A stretch of DNA of 64,000 bases, taken from contig JACMLU010000010.1 in NCBI GenBank assembly GCA_014379405.1, positions 1 through 64,000 of the forward strand. The letters are read 5' to 3'. The stretch comes from Flavobacterium sp. (GTDB taxonomy: Bacteria; Bacteroidota; Bacteroidia; Flavobacteriales; Flavobacteriaceae). A program made the position numbers and the translations under genes. The notes under the pieces were generated by a model that was given only the letters and a program-made list of their open reading frames with translations, did no database searches and was not told where the DNA came from. Of the stretch, positions 20,832 through 29,029 are shown in pieces; within the stretch, counting starts at the first letter, position 1; every line of letters begins with the position of its first letter.

Positions 20832-21770
20832 ATGAACCAAACCACCAATTCCATCCTGATGATTCGTCCCGTGGCATTCCGAATGAATGAGCAAACGGCA
20901 GTAAACAATTATTACCAAAAAGTGCTGGATAATTTATTGCCTGCAACGGTGAATGCCAAGGCACAAGAAGAGTTTGATGCATTTGTCAAAAAGTTGAGAG
21001 CCGTTGGTGTTAATGTGATCGTTGTTGACGATACTGCAAATCCAGACACGCCAGACAGTGTTTTTCCAAACAACTGGATTTCTTTCCACGAAAACGGTGA
21101 CGTGGTTTTGTATCCTATGTTTGCCGAAAATCGTCGTGGAGAACGTCGTGAAGATGTTTTGGATATTTTGGAAGATAATGGTTTTGTCATCAATGAAATT
21201 ATGGATTATACTTCTGCTGAAGAAGATGGTTTTTTTCTGGAAGGTACCGGCAGCATTGTTTTGGACAGGGAGAATGGTAAAGCGTATTGCGCTTTGTCAC
21301 CTCGTGCCGACGAAGAATTATTTATTGAATTCTGTGAAGATTTTGAGTTTAGTCCCGTATTGTTTGAAGCTTTTCAAACTGTTAACGGAGAGCGAAAATT
21401 GATTTATCACACCAACGTGATGTTGTGTATTGGAGATACTTTTGCCGTGATTTGTGCCGAATGTATCGATGACAAAAAAGAGCGAAAAATGGTATTGGAT
21501 AGTTTACGAGCTGACGGAAAAGAAATTATTTTGATTAGTGAAGATCAAGCAAATAGTTTTGCAGGCAATATGCTTGAAGTTCGCGGAGCAGATGATAGAA
21601 GGTATTTGGTTATGAGTTCATCGGCCCATCAAAGTCTGACCAAAAAACAAATTACCCAACTCGAAGAGCATCTGACTATTTTGAGTTCGAGTCTGGATAC
21701 CATAGAAGCCTGTGGTGGAGGTAGTGCACGATGTATGATGGCGGAGATTTTCTTGCCAACAGAGGAGTAA
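20832..21770 (+). CDS. ctlX: Citrulline utilization hydrolase CtlX-like amidinotransferase-family protein
   Basis: The 312-residue protein matches the CtlX group of the arginine deiminase superfamily. It begins ILMIRPVAFRMNEQTAVNNYYQ and has PDSVFPNNWISFH, which holds the substrate-binding Asp, then LEGTGSIVLDREN, the catalytic His in YHTNVMLCIGD and the C-terminal CGGGSARCMMAEIFLP with candidate nucleophile C301. It probably acts on the guanidino or ureido group of arginine or citrulline in the cytoplasm. The pair with the upstream DDAH-like gene suggests a shared pathway. Confidence 0.85.
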   Translation: MNQTTNSILMIRPVAFRMNEQTAVNNYYQKVLDNLLPATVNAKAQEEFDAFVKKLRAVGVNVIVVDDTANPDTPDSVFPNNWISFHENGDVVLYPMFAENRRGERREDVLDILEDNGFVINEIMDYTSAEEDGFFLEGTGSIVLDRENGKAYCALSPRADEELFIEFCEDFEFSPVLFEAFQTVNGERKLIYHTNVMLCIGDTFAVICAECIDDKKERKMVLDSLRADGKEIILISEDQANSFAGNMLEVRGADDRRYLVMSSSAHQSLTKKQITQLEEHLTILSSSLDTIEACGGGSARCMMAEIFLPTEE

Positions 21771-21870
21771 TTGTGATGTAATAAAAAGATTGCAGATTTT
21801 TGATTAACGATTTTTGATTTAAGTATTTAGAAAGATATATTGTCGTAATATCAAAATAGGATAAAAAGTT

Positions 21871-21953
21871 TTTGCCACAGATTTCACAGATTAAAAAGAT
21901 TTTTAAGTTGTGTGATGAGTTATTCTGTGTTAATCTGTGAAATCTGTGGCAAA
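21871..21953. repeat. Perfect 24-bp inverted repeat
   Basis: Arms at 21871-21894 and 21930-21953 are perfect inverted copies around 35 bases. The arm contains GCCACAGATTTCACAGATT. The rest of the 464-base gap (21771-22234) has AT-rich sequence with fragments such as AATCTGTG and no gene. Confidence 0.85.
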
Positions 21954-22222
21954 TTAATTTAGTGCTTGACTAAAATACGACATTAAATTTTAACCATTAC
22001 TTAAGATGTATGAGTCCCTGAAAATAGTTAACCTTTTATTTACAAACACTAAATCTGAAATCAAGAATCGTTAATCTGTGTTAAAAAATCCCCTATCTTA
22101 ATTAGATTCCCGAGTTTAAAGAAGAAAAGGGTTAGTATCTGGAGTTATTTTTAGTATCTTTTGGGTTTGTCATCAGTAGAACAAACTTGTATGTTCATCG
22201 TTTCTGGTAGTATAGTTTTTTG

Positions 22223-22230
22223 TACTTTTG
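22223..22230 (+). promoter_or_regulatory. Putative -7 promoter element next to the ATG
   Basis: TACTTTTG matches TAnnTTTG and ends only 4 bases before the ATG at 22235. If used, the transcript would be leaderless or nearly so. Confidence 0.45.
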
Positions 22231-22234
22231 TACA

Positions 22235-22600
22235 ATGAAAAATAAAAAAACATTGGTTCTCGGCGCCAGCACGAAACCAGATAGATACGCTTACTTTGCC
22301 ATAACACAGCTTGTTGAAAAAGGACACCCAGTTCTTGCCATTGGACAAAACGCAGGCGAAGTCGCCGGAGTGAAAATCCAAACAAAAGCCATTCCTCTCA
22401 AAAATATAGATACAGTTACTTTGTATTTAAATCCAACTCGCCAACGTGATTACTACAATTACATCGTTGAAGCGAAACCCAAACGCGTGATTTTTAATCC
22501 TGGAACCGAAAACCCGGAGTTTTACCAATTATTGGAATTGAACAATATAAAGGTAGAAGTGGCGTGTACTTTGGTGTTGTTGACCATCAACCAGTATTAA
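22235..22600 (+). CDS. CoA-binding domain protein
   Basis: The 121-residue protein starts MKNKKTLVLGASTKPDRYAYFA, a Rossmann-type CoA-binding N-terminus (GASxxPxRY), followed by GHPVLAIGQNAGEVAGVKI, TVTLYLNPTRQ and FNPGTENPEF. These match small stand-alone CoA-binding proteins related to the N-terminal domain of succinyl-CoA synthetase alpha. The precise role is unknown. An in-frame TTG 15 bases upstream overlaps the TAnnTTTG element and is rejected. The gene stands alone between long non-coding stretches. Confidence 0.85.
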   Translation: MKNKKTLVLGASTKPDRYAYFAITQLVEKGHPVLAIGQNAGEVAGVKIQTKAIPLKNIDTVTLYLNPTRQRDYYNYIVEAKPKRVIFNPGTENPEFYQLLELNNIKVEVACTLVLLTINQY

Positions 22601-22606
22601 TACATC

Positions 22607-22904
22607 TTAACCCGTTGGGTGCAATTAATAAAAACTTCAATTAATCGATTAAATAAAAAATTAAACCACACTTCGACTTCGCTCAGTGCAGGCTAGGAAC
22701 ATAGAAAAAAAGAGTTGAATAGCCCAATTGCTTCGCCTGTTCGCTATCGCTCGGGTCTAGGGTTGCTTCGCCTGTTCGACCTGTAGTCTCGGGTCACATA
22801 GCTATGTATTCTAAAATAAAGTGAAACGCCTTTCAAAACTTATAAAATCTATGATTCTATGTGGTTAAAAATTAAATAAATTGAATTACACCCAGCGGGG
22901 GTGT
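22607..22904. repeat. Mosaic repeat with ACCCGTTGGGTG-type inverted ends (copy 1)
   Basis: The left end reads TTAACCCGTTGGGTGCAATT (22607-22626) and the right end GAATTACACCCAGCGGGGGT (22883-22902), an imperfect inverted pair. Inside are CACTTCGACTTCGCTCAGTG (about 22660-22685), a 35-base block at 22724-22758 identical to 50444-50478, the palindrome CATAGCTATG, and a CTATGATTCTATGTG segment. There is no coding potential. Size and ends are MITE-like, but no target-site duplication is evident. Confidence 0.7.
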
Positions 22905-23310
22905 ACTTCTCGCTTTTTTTAAAGTTTGCAAACTTTAAAATATAAGGAGGTATCTTCTGATGCTGTTTGTTACTCATTTAAAAACAGCTTTTTTGCTCCA
23001 TTATTAGCAAAGTGTAAAGGTAAAAACAGGATGTATTCGTCATTTTCACTAGATTTTTTTGTTAAAAAAAAATAAATGAGGAAAGCCGTAAAGGAATAGG
23101 TATTCTTGGTTGTACTTTTGCACTATTTTTAAACAAAATACGTGATTTTGCAATGTCTTGTTAAATTTATGTAAATGATTGGGTGGATTAAATATAATAG
23201 GTTCAGTGTTTTATGGTTAATAATAACTTCGACATTGCTTAATTGTTAATTTTTATGCTATTTTTTGTAAGTAAATAGAAATTAGGGTTTCATAACTAAG
23301 GGTTCTTAAC
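22905..23310. other. Non-coding region before the polysaccharide cluster
   Basis: No gene is visible. TACTTTTG at 23113-23120 matches TAnnTTTG, but no start codon with a plausible gene follows closely. The region is AT-rich with poly-A and poly-T runs. It separates housekeeping genes from the polysaccharide genes. Confidence 0.55.
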
Positions 23311-23479
23311 TATATTTGCAAACTGAAATTTGACCCTTTTCTGACCACCATAATGTGGGTTGGAAGGGCGAAGCCATAAAGTGTAGAGTCGGTTTTTTAG
23401 ATAATTGTCTAAATCGGAGGATATTATCCTTTTGTCGAAAAATACTAATTTCAATTAATGAAATTAATACATTAAGAAT
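23311..23479 (+). promoter_or_regulatory. Putative promoter and structured leader of the polysaccharide operon
   Basis: TATATTTG (23311-23318) matches the -7 element. The implied leader of about 155 bases has small hairpins: CCAC/GTGG (23345-23358), TTTAGA/TCTAAA (23396-23413) and AGGAT-ATT-ATCCT (23418-23430), the last followed by TTT. A long leader before the first gene fits control by an UpxY/RfaH-type antiterminator, which is encoded at 59345, but this link is inference. Confidence 0.45.
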
Positions 23480-24433
23480 ATGATGAATAAAAACGCTAAA
23501 ATTTATATCGCAGGTCATAACGGCATGGTAGGTTCTGCGATCTGGCGGACACTTGCAGTCAAAGGATATACGAATCTGATTGGAGCTTCAAGTGCTACAT
23601 TGGATTTGCGAAATCAGCAAGCGGTAAAAGAATATTTTGCCCAAGAAAAGCCGGAAGTGGTTATTGATGCAGCGGCACGAGTGGGCGGTATATTGGCTAA
23701 CAACGATTATCCGTACCAATTTATAATGGAAAATATGCAAATCCAGAACAATCTAATTGATTCGGCTTTGCAAGGAGGAATTGAAAAGTTTATTTTTTTG
23801 GGCAGTTCCTGTATTTATCCTAAATTGGCTCCTCAACCCCTGAAAGAAGAATATTTGCTTACGGGCGATTTGGAACCTACCAATGAATGGTATGCTATTG
23901 CTAAAATTACTGGTGTGAAAGCGTGTCAAGCCATTCGCAAACAATTTGGCAAGGACTATGTGAGTTTAATGCCCACCAATTTGTATGGTACTTACGATAA
24001 TTTCGATTTGAATACTTCGCATGTATTGCCAGCCATGATTCGAAAGTTTCACGTAGCAAAAGAAAATAATAATGCTCCTGTCACCCTTTGGGGGAGCGGA
24101 ACTCCGATGCGCGAATTCTTGTTCGTGAATGATATGGCCGAAGCGGTTGTTTTTGCTTTGGAAAACAAGCTTCCAGACTATTTATACAATGTAGGAACGG
24201 GAAAAGATTTGACCATCAAAGAATTGGCAGAAACCATCAAAAAAATTACGGGACATCAAGGCGAAATCATTTGGGATTCCACCAAACCGGATGGAACACC
24301 AAGAAAACTGATGGATGTGTCCAAAATGCACGATTTGGGCTGGAAACATCAAGTTAATTTGGAAGAAGGAATCCAGGCCACTTATGACTGGTTTTTGGAA
24401 CATGTCAATGAAATTAAGGAAGTGAAAATGTAG
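23480..24433 (+). CDS. fcl: GDP-L-fucose synthase
   Basis: This short-chain dehydrogenase/epimerase turns GDP-4-keto-6-deoxymannose into GDP-L-fucose. The 317-residue product has the Rossmann motif GHNGMVGSA near residues 10-18, SSCIYP, and the catalytic Tyr-Lys pair YAIAK (Y138, K142). The ending VNLEEGIQATYDWFLEH is typical. It is the first gene of the cluster, and gmd, the preceding enzyme of the pathway, lies downstream after one intervening small gene. Two ATG codons in tandem give the start. Confidence 0.93.
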   Translation: MMNKNAKIYIAGHNGMVGSAIWRTLAVKGYTNLIGASSATLDLRNQQAVKEYFAQEKPEVVIDAAARVGGILANNDYPYQFIMENMQIQNNLIDSALQGGIEKFIFLGSSCIYPKLAPQPLKEEYLLTGDLEPTNEWYAIAKITGVKACQAIRKQFGKDYVSLMPTNLYGTYDNFDLNTSHVLPAMIRKFHVAKENNNAPVTLWGSGTPMREFLFVNDMAEAVVFALENKLPDYLYNVGTGKDLTIKELAETIKKITGHQGEIIWDSTKPDGTPRKLMDVSKMHDLGWKHQVNLEEGIQATYDWFLEHVNEIKEVKM

Positions 24434-24585
24434 AAAAAGGGTTAATCGGTTAAGAAAAGTTTAATTGGTTAATTGTTTAGGAAAAGGTTAGTTGTATAAA
24501 CAAAATATAGATGTTAAAAATAGATTTACCAATTAAACGATTAACCAAATAACCAGTTAAACAATTAATCAAATACCCAATAAAA
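24434..24585. repeat. GTTAATTGG / CCAATTAAC repeat cluster upstream of the four-helix gene
   Basis: The gap holds repeats such as GGTTAATCGGTTAA and TTTAATTGGTTAATTG in one orientation, followed by inverse copies ATTAAACGATTAACCAAATA and CCAGTTAAACAATTAATC. Together they form an imperfect long hairpin. The same motif family recurs at 24985-25062 and 49175-49250. Confidence 0.65.
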
Positions 24586-24978
24586 ATGAATTATCATATT
24601 TATTCTTTCGAAAAACTGGAAGTTTATCAGCTTGCCAGAAAATTCAAGATAGATATAAAATTGATGAGTCGGTTGTTTCCCAAAGAAGAACGGTTTGATT
24701 TAATTAGTCAAATTAATAGGGCTTCTGCGAGTATTTCAGCCAATTTAGCCGAGGGTTCGGGTAGAGCCAGTAATTTTGATCAGGCGCATTTTACTAATAT
24801 GTCTTATTCAACTGGATTGGAAACGATAGACCATTTGAATACGGCTCTTGATATGAAATATATTAGTGAAGAGAAATATACGGAACTAAGAATTAAATTG
24901 GATGAAATATTGAATAAGTTAAATTCACTTTATAAATTTCAAATCAATAATAAAGTAACATTAAAGAAAAAAGGATAA
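24586..24978 (+). CDS. Four-helix bundle protein (23S rRNA intervening-sequence type)
   Basis: The 130-residue, mostly helical protein shows the family pattern: SFEKLEVYQLARKFKIDI, then LFPKEERFDLISQINRASASISANLAEGSGR, and a C-terminal helix pair. Proteins of this family were first seen encoded in 23S rRNA intervening sequences and occur widely in Bacteroidota. Their molecular role is not established. Here the gene sits between fcl and gmd, flanked on both sides by AACCAGTTAA-type repeats, which suggests it arrived as a cassette. Confidence 0.85.
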   Translation: MNYHIYSFEKLEVYQLARKFKIDIKLMSRLFPKEERFDLISQINRASASISANLAEGSGRASNFDQAHFTNMSYSTGLETIDHLNTALDMKYISEEKYTELRIKLDEILNKLNSLYKFQINNKVTLKKKG

Positions 24979-25014
24979 GAAGTTTAACTGTTTAGGAAAA
25001 GTTTAATTGTTTAC

Positions 25015-25062
25015 AAATAACCAGTTAACCAAATAACCAGTTAACCAAATAACCAGTTAACC
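25015..25062. repeat. Three perfect 16-base tandem copies
   Basis: The unit AAATAACCAGTTAACC occurs three times in a row (25015-25030, 25031-25046, 25047-25062), ending 9 bases before the gmd ATG. Each unit carries the near-palindrome GGTTAACTGGTTA in reverse. Copy number could vary by slippage and alter the gmd leader. Confidence 0.9.
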
Positions 25063-25071
25063 AAACAAAAT

Positions 25072-26166
25072 ATGAGCACAAAACAAAAAATAGCCCTAGT
25101 AACAGGAATCACAGGTCAAGATGGATCTTATTTAGCTGAATTATTATTAGAAAAAGGATATCAAGTGCATGGCGTAAAAAGACGTGCATCCTCTTTTAAT
25201 ACCCAACGAATAGATCATATCTATCAAGACCAACACGAGAATCATATTAATTTTAAATTACATTACGGTGATTTGACCGATTCTACCAATATTATCCGAA
25301 TCATTCAGGAAGTACAGCCTGATGAAATCTATAATCTTGGAGCAATGTCTCACGTAAAAGTTTCTTTTGATTCTCCAGAATATGTAGCTAATGTGGATGG
25401 AATAGGTACTTTAAGAATATTGGAAGCTGTTAGAATCCTTGGTCTTGAAAAGAAAACTAGAATTTATCAAGCTTCTACCTCTGAATTGTATGGAGGGTTA
25501 GAAGAAAATAAAAATGCAGCAGGATTTTATGACGAGAACTCTCCGTTCTATCCTCGTTCTCCTTATGGTGTGGCTAAAATATATGGTTTTTGGATTACTA
25601 AAAACTACCGTGAAGCTTATGATATTTATGCTTGTAATGGAATCTTGTTCAACCACGAATCGCCGCGAAGAGGGGAAACCTTTGTTACCCGTAAAATTAC
25701 TATGGCAACCGCTGCCATTGCTTTGGGGAAACAAGATTGTTTGTACTTAGGAAACTTGAACTCCCAAAGAGACTGGGGTCATGCTAAAGATTATGTAGAA
25801 GCCATGTGGAGAATTTTGCAACAAGATGTTGCGGAAGATTATGTCATTGCCACAGGAGTTACTACCTATATTCGTGATTTTGTGCGTTATTCTTTTGCTG
25901 AAGTAGGCATTGAACTGGAATTCGAAGGAGAAAATGAAAATGAAATTGCCAAAATAGCAGCATGCAATAATCCTGAATATCAATTGCCAATAGGTACAGT
26001 CGTAGTACGAGTAGATCCACAATATTACCGACCTACCGAAGTTGATTTGTTGATTGGAGATCCAAGTAAATCTAAAAAATTGGGTTGGGAACCACAATAT
26101 GATCTTGCCGGATTGGTAAAAGAAATGGTGGCCAGTGATTTGGAAATTTTGAAAAGACTTGGATAA
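25072..26166 (+). CDS. gmd: GDP-mannose 4,6-dehydratase
   Basis: Gmd converts GDP-D-mannose to GDP-4-keto-6-deoxy-D-mannose, the substrate of Fcl. The 364-residue product has the NADP-binding GITGQDG at residues 12-18, [23 protein letters not shown], the catalytic Tyr-Lys pair YGVAK (Y165, K169), [16 protein letters not shown] and the substrate-binding [16 protein letters not shown]. Together with fcl it makes GDP-L-fucose. Mannose-1-phosphate guanylyltransferase and phosphomannomutase are not in the window. Confidence 0.95.
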   Translation: MSTKQKIALVTGITGQDGSYLAELLLEKGYQVHGVKRRASSFNTQRIDHIYQDQHENHINFKLHYGDLTDSTNIIRIIQEVQPDEIYNLGAMSHVKVSFDSPEYVANVDGIGTLRILEAVRILGLEKKTRIYQASTSELYGGLEENKNAAGFYDENSPFYPRSPYGVAKIYGFWITKNYREAYDIYACNGILFNHESPRRGETFVTRKITMATAAIALGKQDCLYLGNLNSQRDWGHAKDYVEAMWRILQQDVAEDYVIATGVTTYIRDFVRYSFAEVGIELEFEGENENEIAKIAACNNPEYQLPIGTVVVRVDPQYYRPTEVDLLIGDPSKSKKLGWEPQYDLAGLVKEMVASDLEILKRLG

Positions 26167-26289
26167 GGAAACGTATCTCTTTTGAATTATTTGGAGTAGT
26201 TTTTGGTTATCGGTTGTGGGTTAATTGTTTAACGGAATTTATAAATGAGATATGTAGATCAACTCCATTAAAAACCATAACTCTAACTC

Positions 26290-26456
26290 GGGGCTTGTTG
26301 ATTGGAGATTCCACCAAAGGTAAAACGAAGTTGGAGTGGGAATGCAAATACGATTTACGAGCCTTGGTAAAAGACATAATGCAATCCGATTTGAAATTGA
26401 TGCAGGGCAGCCCAGTACATGAAAGAAGGTGGTTAAATAACACTAAATTATTTTGA
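26290..26456 (+). pseudogene. C-terminal remnant of a second gmd
   Basis: The frame reads LLIGDSTKGKTKLEWECKYD, then LRALVKDIMQSDLKLMQ. This corresponds to the end of Gmd ([20 protein letters not shown]... in the intact copy). The KTKLEWE and MQSDLKLM wording resembles the other common Gmd lineage more than the intact neighbour, so it is probably not a recent local duplication. The rest of the gene is missing; the stretch from 26167 to 26290 has no comparable reading frame. It marks a recombination scar right after the intact gmd. Confidence 0.75.
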
Positions 26457-26500
26457 GTAAAAAGATGTTAACTATTTCATATTCATCATTTTTTCAACAA

Positions 26501-26580
26501 TGAAAACTTACAATCTATAAAAAAAATGAAGACTGTCTAATAAGAAATCTTCATACAACTTAAAAACAATTAAGTTTTCA
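26501..26580. repeat. Nested inverted repeats upstream of the MBOAT gene
   Basis: TGAAAACTTA (26501-26510) pairs with TAAGTTTTCA (26571-26580), and inside them TGAAGA (26527-26532) pairs with TCTTCA (26548-26553). The structure ends 33 bases before the GTG start of the next gene. No T-run follows. Confidence 0.6.
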
Positions 26581-26612
26581 TTTAAAAACTATATTAATTA
26601 AAAATATTTTGA

Positions 26613-28049
26613 GTGTTATTCAATTCTATTAATTTTGCCATATTCCTGCCAATAGTCTTTTTTCTCTATTGGTTTGTTACGAAGAAATCACTCAGACTTC
26701 AAAATTTGCTACTTCTCGTTTCAAGCTACTTTTTTTATGCTTGTTGGGACTGGAGATTTTTATTTCTTTTAATGTTTTCAACTTTTTTAGATTATTACAC
26801 TGGAATCAAAATTTCTGATACAGATAAAATTTCATTTAAAAAATTTTGGTTCTGGTTGAGCATATCAGTAAATCTCGGATTCCTTGGCGTTTTTAAATAC
26901 TACAATTTTTTTGCAGCATCTTTTGTTGATGCTATTTCCAACTTTGGTTTTTATATAAATCCTTGGGCATTAAAAGTGATTCTGCCTGTCGGTATATCTT
27001 TTTATACTTTTCACGGACTATCTTATGTGATAGATATCTACAAAGACAGAATAAAAGCCGAAAAGAATTTTATTGATTATTCTGTTTTTGTAAGTTTCTT
27101 TCCTTTACTGGTTGCCGGGCCAATTGAACGTGCTACTCATCTTCTGCCGCAAATAAAAAAAGAAAGAAATTTTAACTACTCTAAAGCAGTTGATGGATTA
27201 AAACAAATTTTGTGGGGATTATTCAAAAAAGTGGTAATTGCCGACCATTGTGCGGTGATTGCAAACCAAATATTCAATGATTCAGCGAATCAAACTGGTA
27301 GCACCCTCGTTGTTGGAGTAATTTGTTTTACATTTCAGATTTACGGTGACTTTTCTGGTTATTCTGATATTGCAATAGGAACAGCAAGATTATTCGGTAT
27401 TGATTTATTAAGAAATTTCGCGTACCCATACTTTTCCAGAGACATAGCTGAGTTTTGGCGAAGATGGCATATGTCACTTTCAACCTGGTTTAGAGATTAT
27501 TTATATATACCCTTAGGCGGAAGCCAGGGAGGGACTTGGATGAAAGTTCGAAACACTTTTATAATATTTATTGTAAGTGGGTTTTGGCATGGTGCAAATT
27601 GGACTTTTATAATTTGGGGATTTCTTAATGCTTTGTACATAATGCCTTCAATTATATTTAACACTAACAGAAATAATCTTGACATTGTAGCCCAGGGAAG
27701 ATATTTTCCGACTTTTAAAGAATTTTTCTCTATGCTCCTCACTTTCAGTTTAACGGGTTTTGCATGGATTTTCTTTAGAGCAGAGAATTTACATCATGCT
27801 GTTACTCTAATTTCGGGAATATTTTCGTCATCGCTATTTACAATACCAACAGTGAAACCTTTAACAATAATTATTTTGGTTTTAATATTTCTGACGATTG
27901 AATGGATGGGTAGGGAACAACAATATGCCATTGCTAGGCTAGGAATAAAATTACCTAAAGTTGTAAGATGGGGATTGTATTATGCAATCATTCTAGCAAT
28001 TTTTCAATTCGCTGGATCAGAACAACAATTCATTTATTTCCAATTCTAA
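26613..28049 (+). CDS. MBOAT family O-acyltransferase (AlgI-like)
   Basis: This multi-pass membrane protein of 478 residues belongs to the membrane-bound O-acyltransferase family that moves acyl groups across the membrane onto polysaccharides. It starts with GTG and the usual MLFNSINFAIFLPIVFFLYW. Features are PVGISFYTFHGLSYVID, AGPIERATHLLPQ, FRDYLYIPLGGS and the catalytic histidine in SGFWHGANWTF (H326). The following gene starts 3 bases after its stop and encodes an SGNH-type protein, the usual periplasmic partner in alginate-type acetylation. Confidence 0.9.
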   Translation: MLFNSINFAIFLPIVFFLYWFVTKKSLRLQNLLLLVSSYFFYACWDWRFLFLLMFSTFLDYYTGIKISDTDKISFKKFWFWLSISVNLGFLGVFKYYNFFAASFVDAISNFGFYINPWALKVILPVGISFYTFHGLSYVIDIYKDRIKAEKNFIDYSVFVSFFPLLVAGPIERATHLLPQIKKERNFNYSKAVDGLKQILWGLFKKVVIADHCAVIANQIFNDSANQTGSTLVVGVICFTFQIYGDFSGYSDIAIGTARLFGIDLLRNFAYPYFSRDIAEFWRRWHMSLSTWFRDYLYIPLGGSQGGTWMKVRNTFIIFIVSGFWHGANWTFIIWGFLNALYIMPSIIFNTNRNNLDIVAQGRYFPTFKEFFSMLLTFSLTGFAWIFFRAENLHHAVTLISGIFSSSLFTIPTVKPLTIIILVLIFLTIEWMGREQQYAIARLGIKLPKVVRWGLYYAIILAIFQFAGSEQQFIYFQF

Positions 28050-28052
28050 ATC

Positions 28053-29006
28053 GTGAAAAAGTTCATTACTAACATTGTTTTCTTTTTATCTCCTGTTTTG
28101 GTATTAGGCATATCAATGGAGTGTCTATTAAGAGAAATTCCGAACGACTACTCGTATAAAAACAATTACTTAGCTAAAAACTCAAATAAAATTGAAGTTT
28201 TGTTTTTAGGAAGTTCTCACATATACTTCGGAATTGATCCAAAATACTTAAAACAAAAAAGCTTTAACGCTGCATACGTATCTCAATCATTAAATTATGA
28301 TTTGGAAATTCTAAAAAAATATCGAACAAGTTGGAGTAATCTAAAGTATATCATAATCCCAATTGATTATTTTTCAATGTATTCAACGCTTGAAGATGGA
28401 GCTGAAAAATGGCGTGTAGAAAATTACGAAATATATTATGGCATTCATCAAAGCAAGAATTATTGGAACAATTTTGATTTTTTTAGTGGTGAATTTGTGT
28501 ATAATTCATGCGGTCGTTTAATAAAACATAAATTAAATCACGAATCATCTATCAATTGTACGAAATTTGGTTGGGGAACAAAGAATAATTCAAAAAACAA
28601 GAATGATTTAACAGAGACTGGAAAGAGCTCCGCAATAAGGCATACTTGTAAAATAATAAACAATCAATGGGTTTTAAAAAACACTGAAACTATTAAATCT
28701 TTTATCGAGTTTGGAAAACAAAATAAAACTAAAATTATTTTTGTGACATGTCCTGCATACAAGTCATATGTAGAGAATATAAATAAAAATCAGCTTAATA
28801 GTACAATTAATATAATAACTCAAATTACAAAGAACAATTTGAATTCAGTTTACTATAATTTTTTAGAAGATAAATCATTCAAGAGTGGGGATTTTTACGA
28901 TGCTGATCATTTAAATGAAATCGGAGCTAGAAAACTAACATTAAGAATTGGCGATATTATAAATAGTGAAGATAAGTATTATAGTCATTCCTTTAAAACA
29001 CAATAA
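28053..29006 (+). CDS. SGNH/GDSL-like protein, probable acetylation partner of the MBOAT protein
   Basis: The 317-residue protein starts with GTG and has an N-terminal hydrophobic segment (residues 5-25) that should anchor or export it. It then shows LFLGSSHIYFGIDP (GSSH at 53-56, candidate nucleophile serine) and near the end DADHLNEIGARKL (D283, H286), the DxxH of the SGNH catalytic triad. This matches AlgX/AlgJ/DltD-type proteins that finish O-acetylation in the periplasm. The wording is very rich in Asn, Lys and Ile, like the next genes, and unlike the flanking housekeeping genes. Confidence 0.75.
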   Translation: MKKFITNIVFFLSPVLVLGISMECLLREIPNDYSYKNNYLAKNSNKIEVLFLGSSHIYFGIDPKYLKQKSFNAAYVSQSLNYDLEILKKYRTSWSNLKYIIIPIDYFSMYSTLEDGAEKWRVENYEIYYGIHQSKNYWNNFDFFSGEFVYNSCGRLIKHKLNHESSINCTKFGWGTKNNSKNKNDLTETGKSSAIRHTCKIINNQWVLKNTETIKSFIEFGKQNKTKIIFVTCPAYKSYVENINKNQLNSTINIITQITKNNLNSVYYNFLEDKSFKSGDFYDADHLNEIGARKLTLRIGDIINSEDKYYSHSFKTQ

Positions 29007-29029
29007 TATTTTGATTGTTAACACAGAGT

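Noticed and set aside
22601..23479. Insertion sequence in the long gap before the polysaccharide cluster
   Set aside because: No transposase frame is present; only repeat ends and AT-rich sequence are seen.
24434..25062. CRISPR-like array
   Set aside because: Repeats are short (14-16 bases), directly adjacent without unique spacers, and no cas genes are near.
26214..26289. Intact small gene starting at the ATG at 26214
   Set aside because: The N-terminal part has no sensible wording, and the rest is clearly the end of a gmd gene, so it is treated as a remnant.
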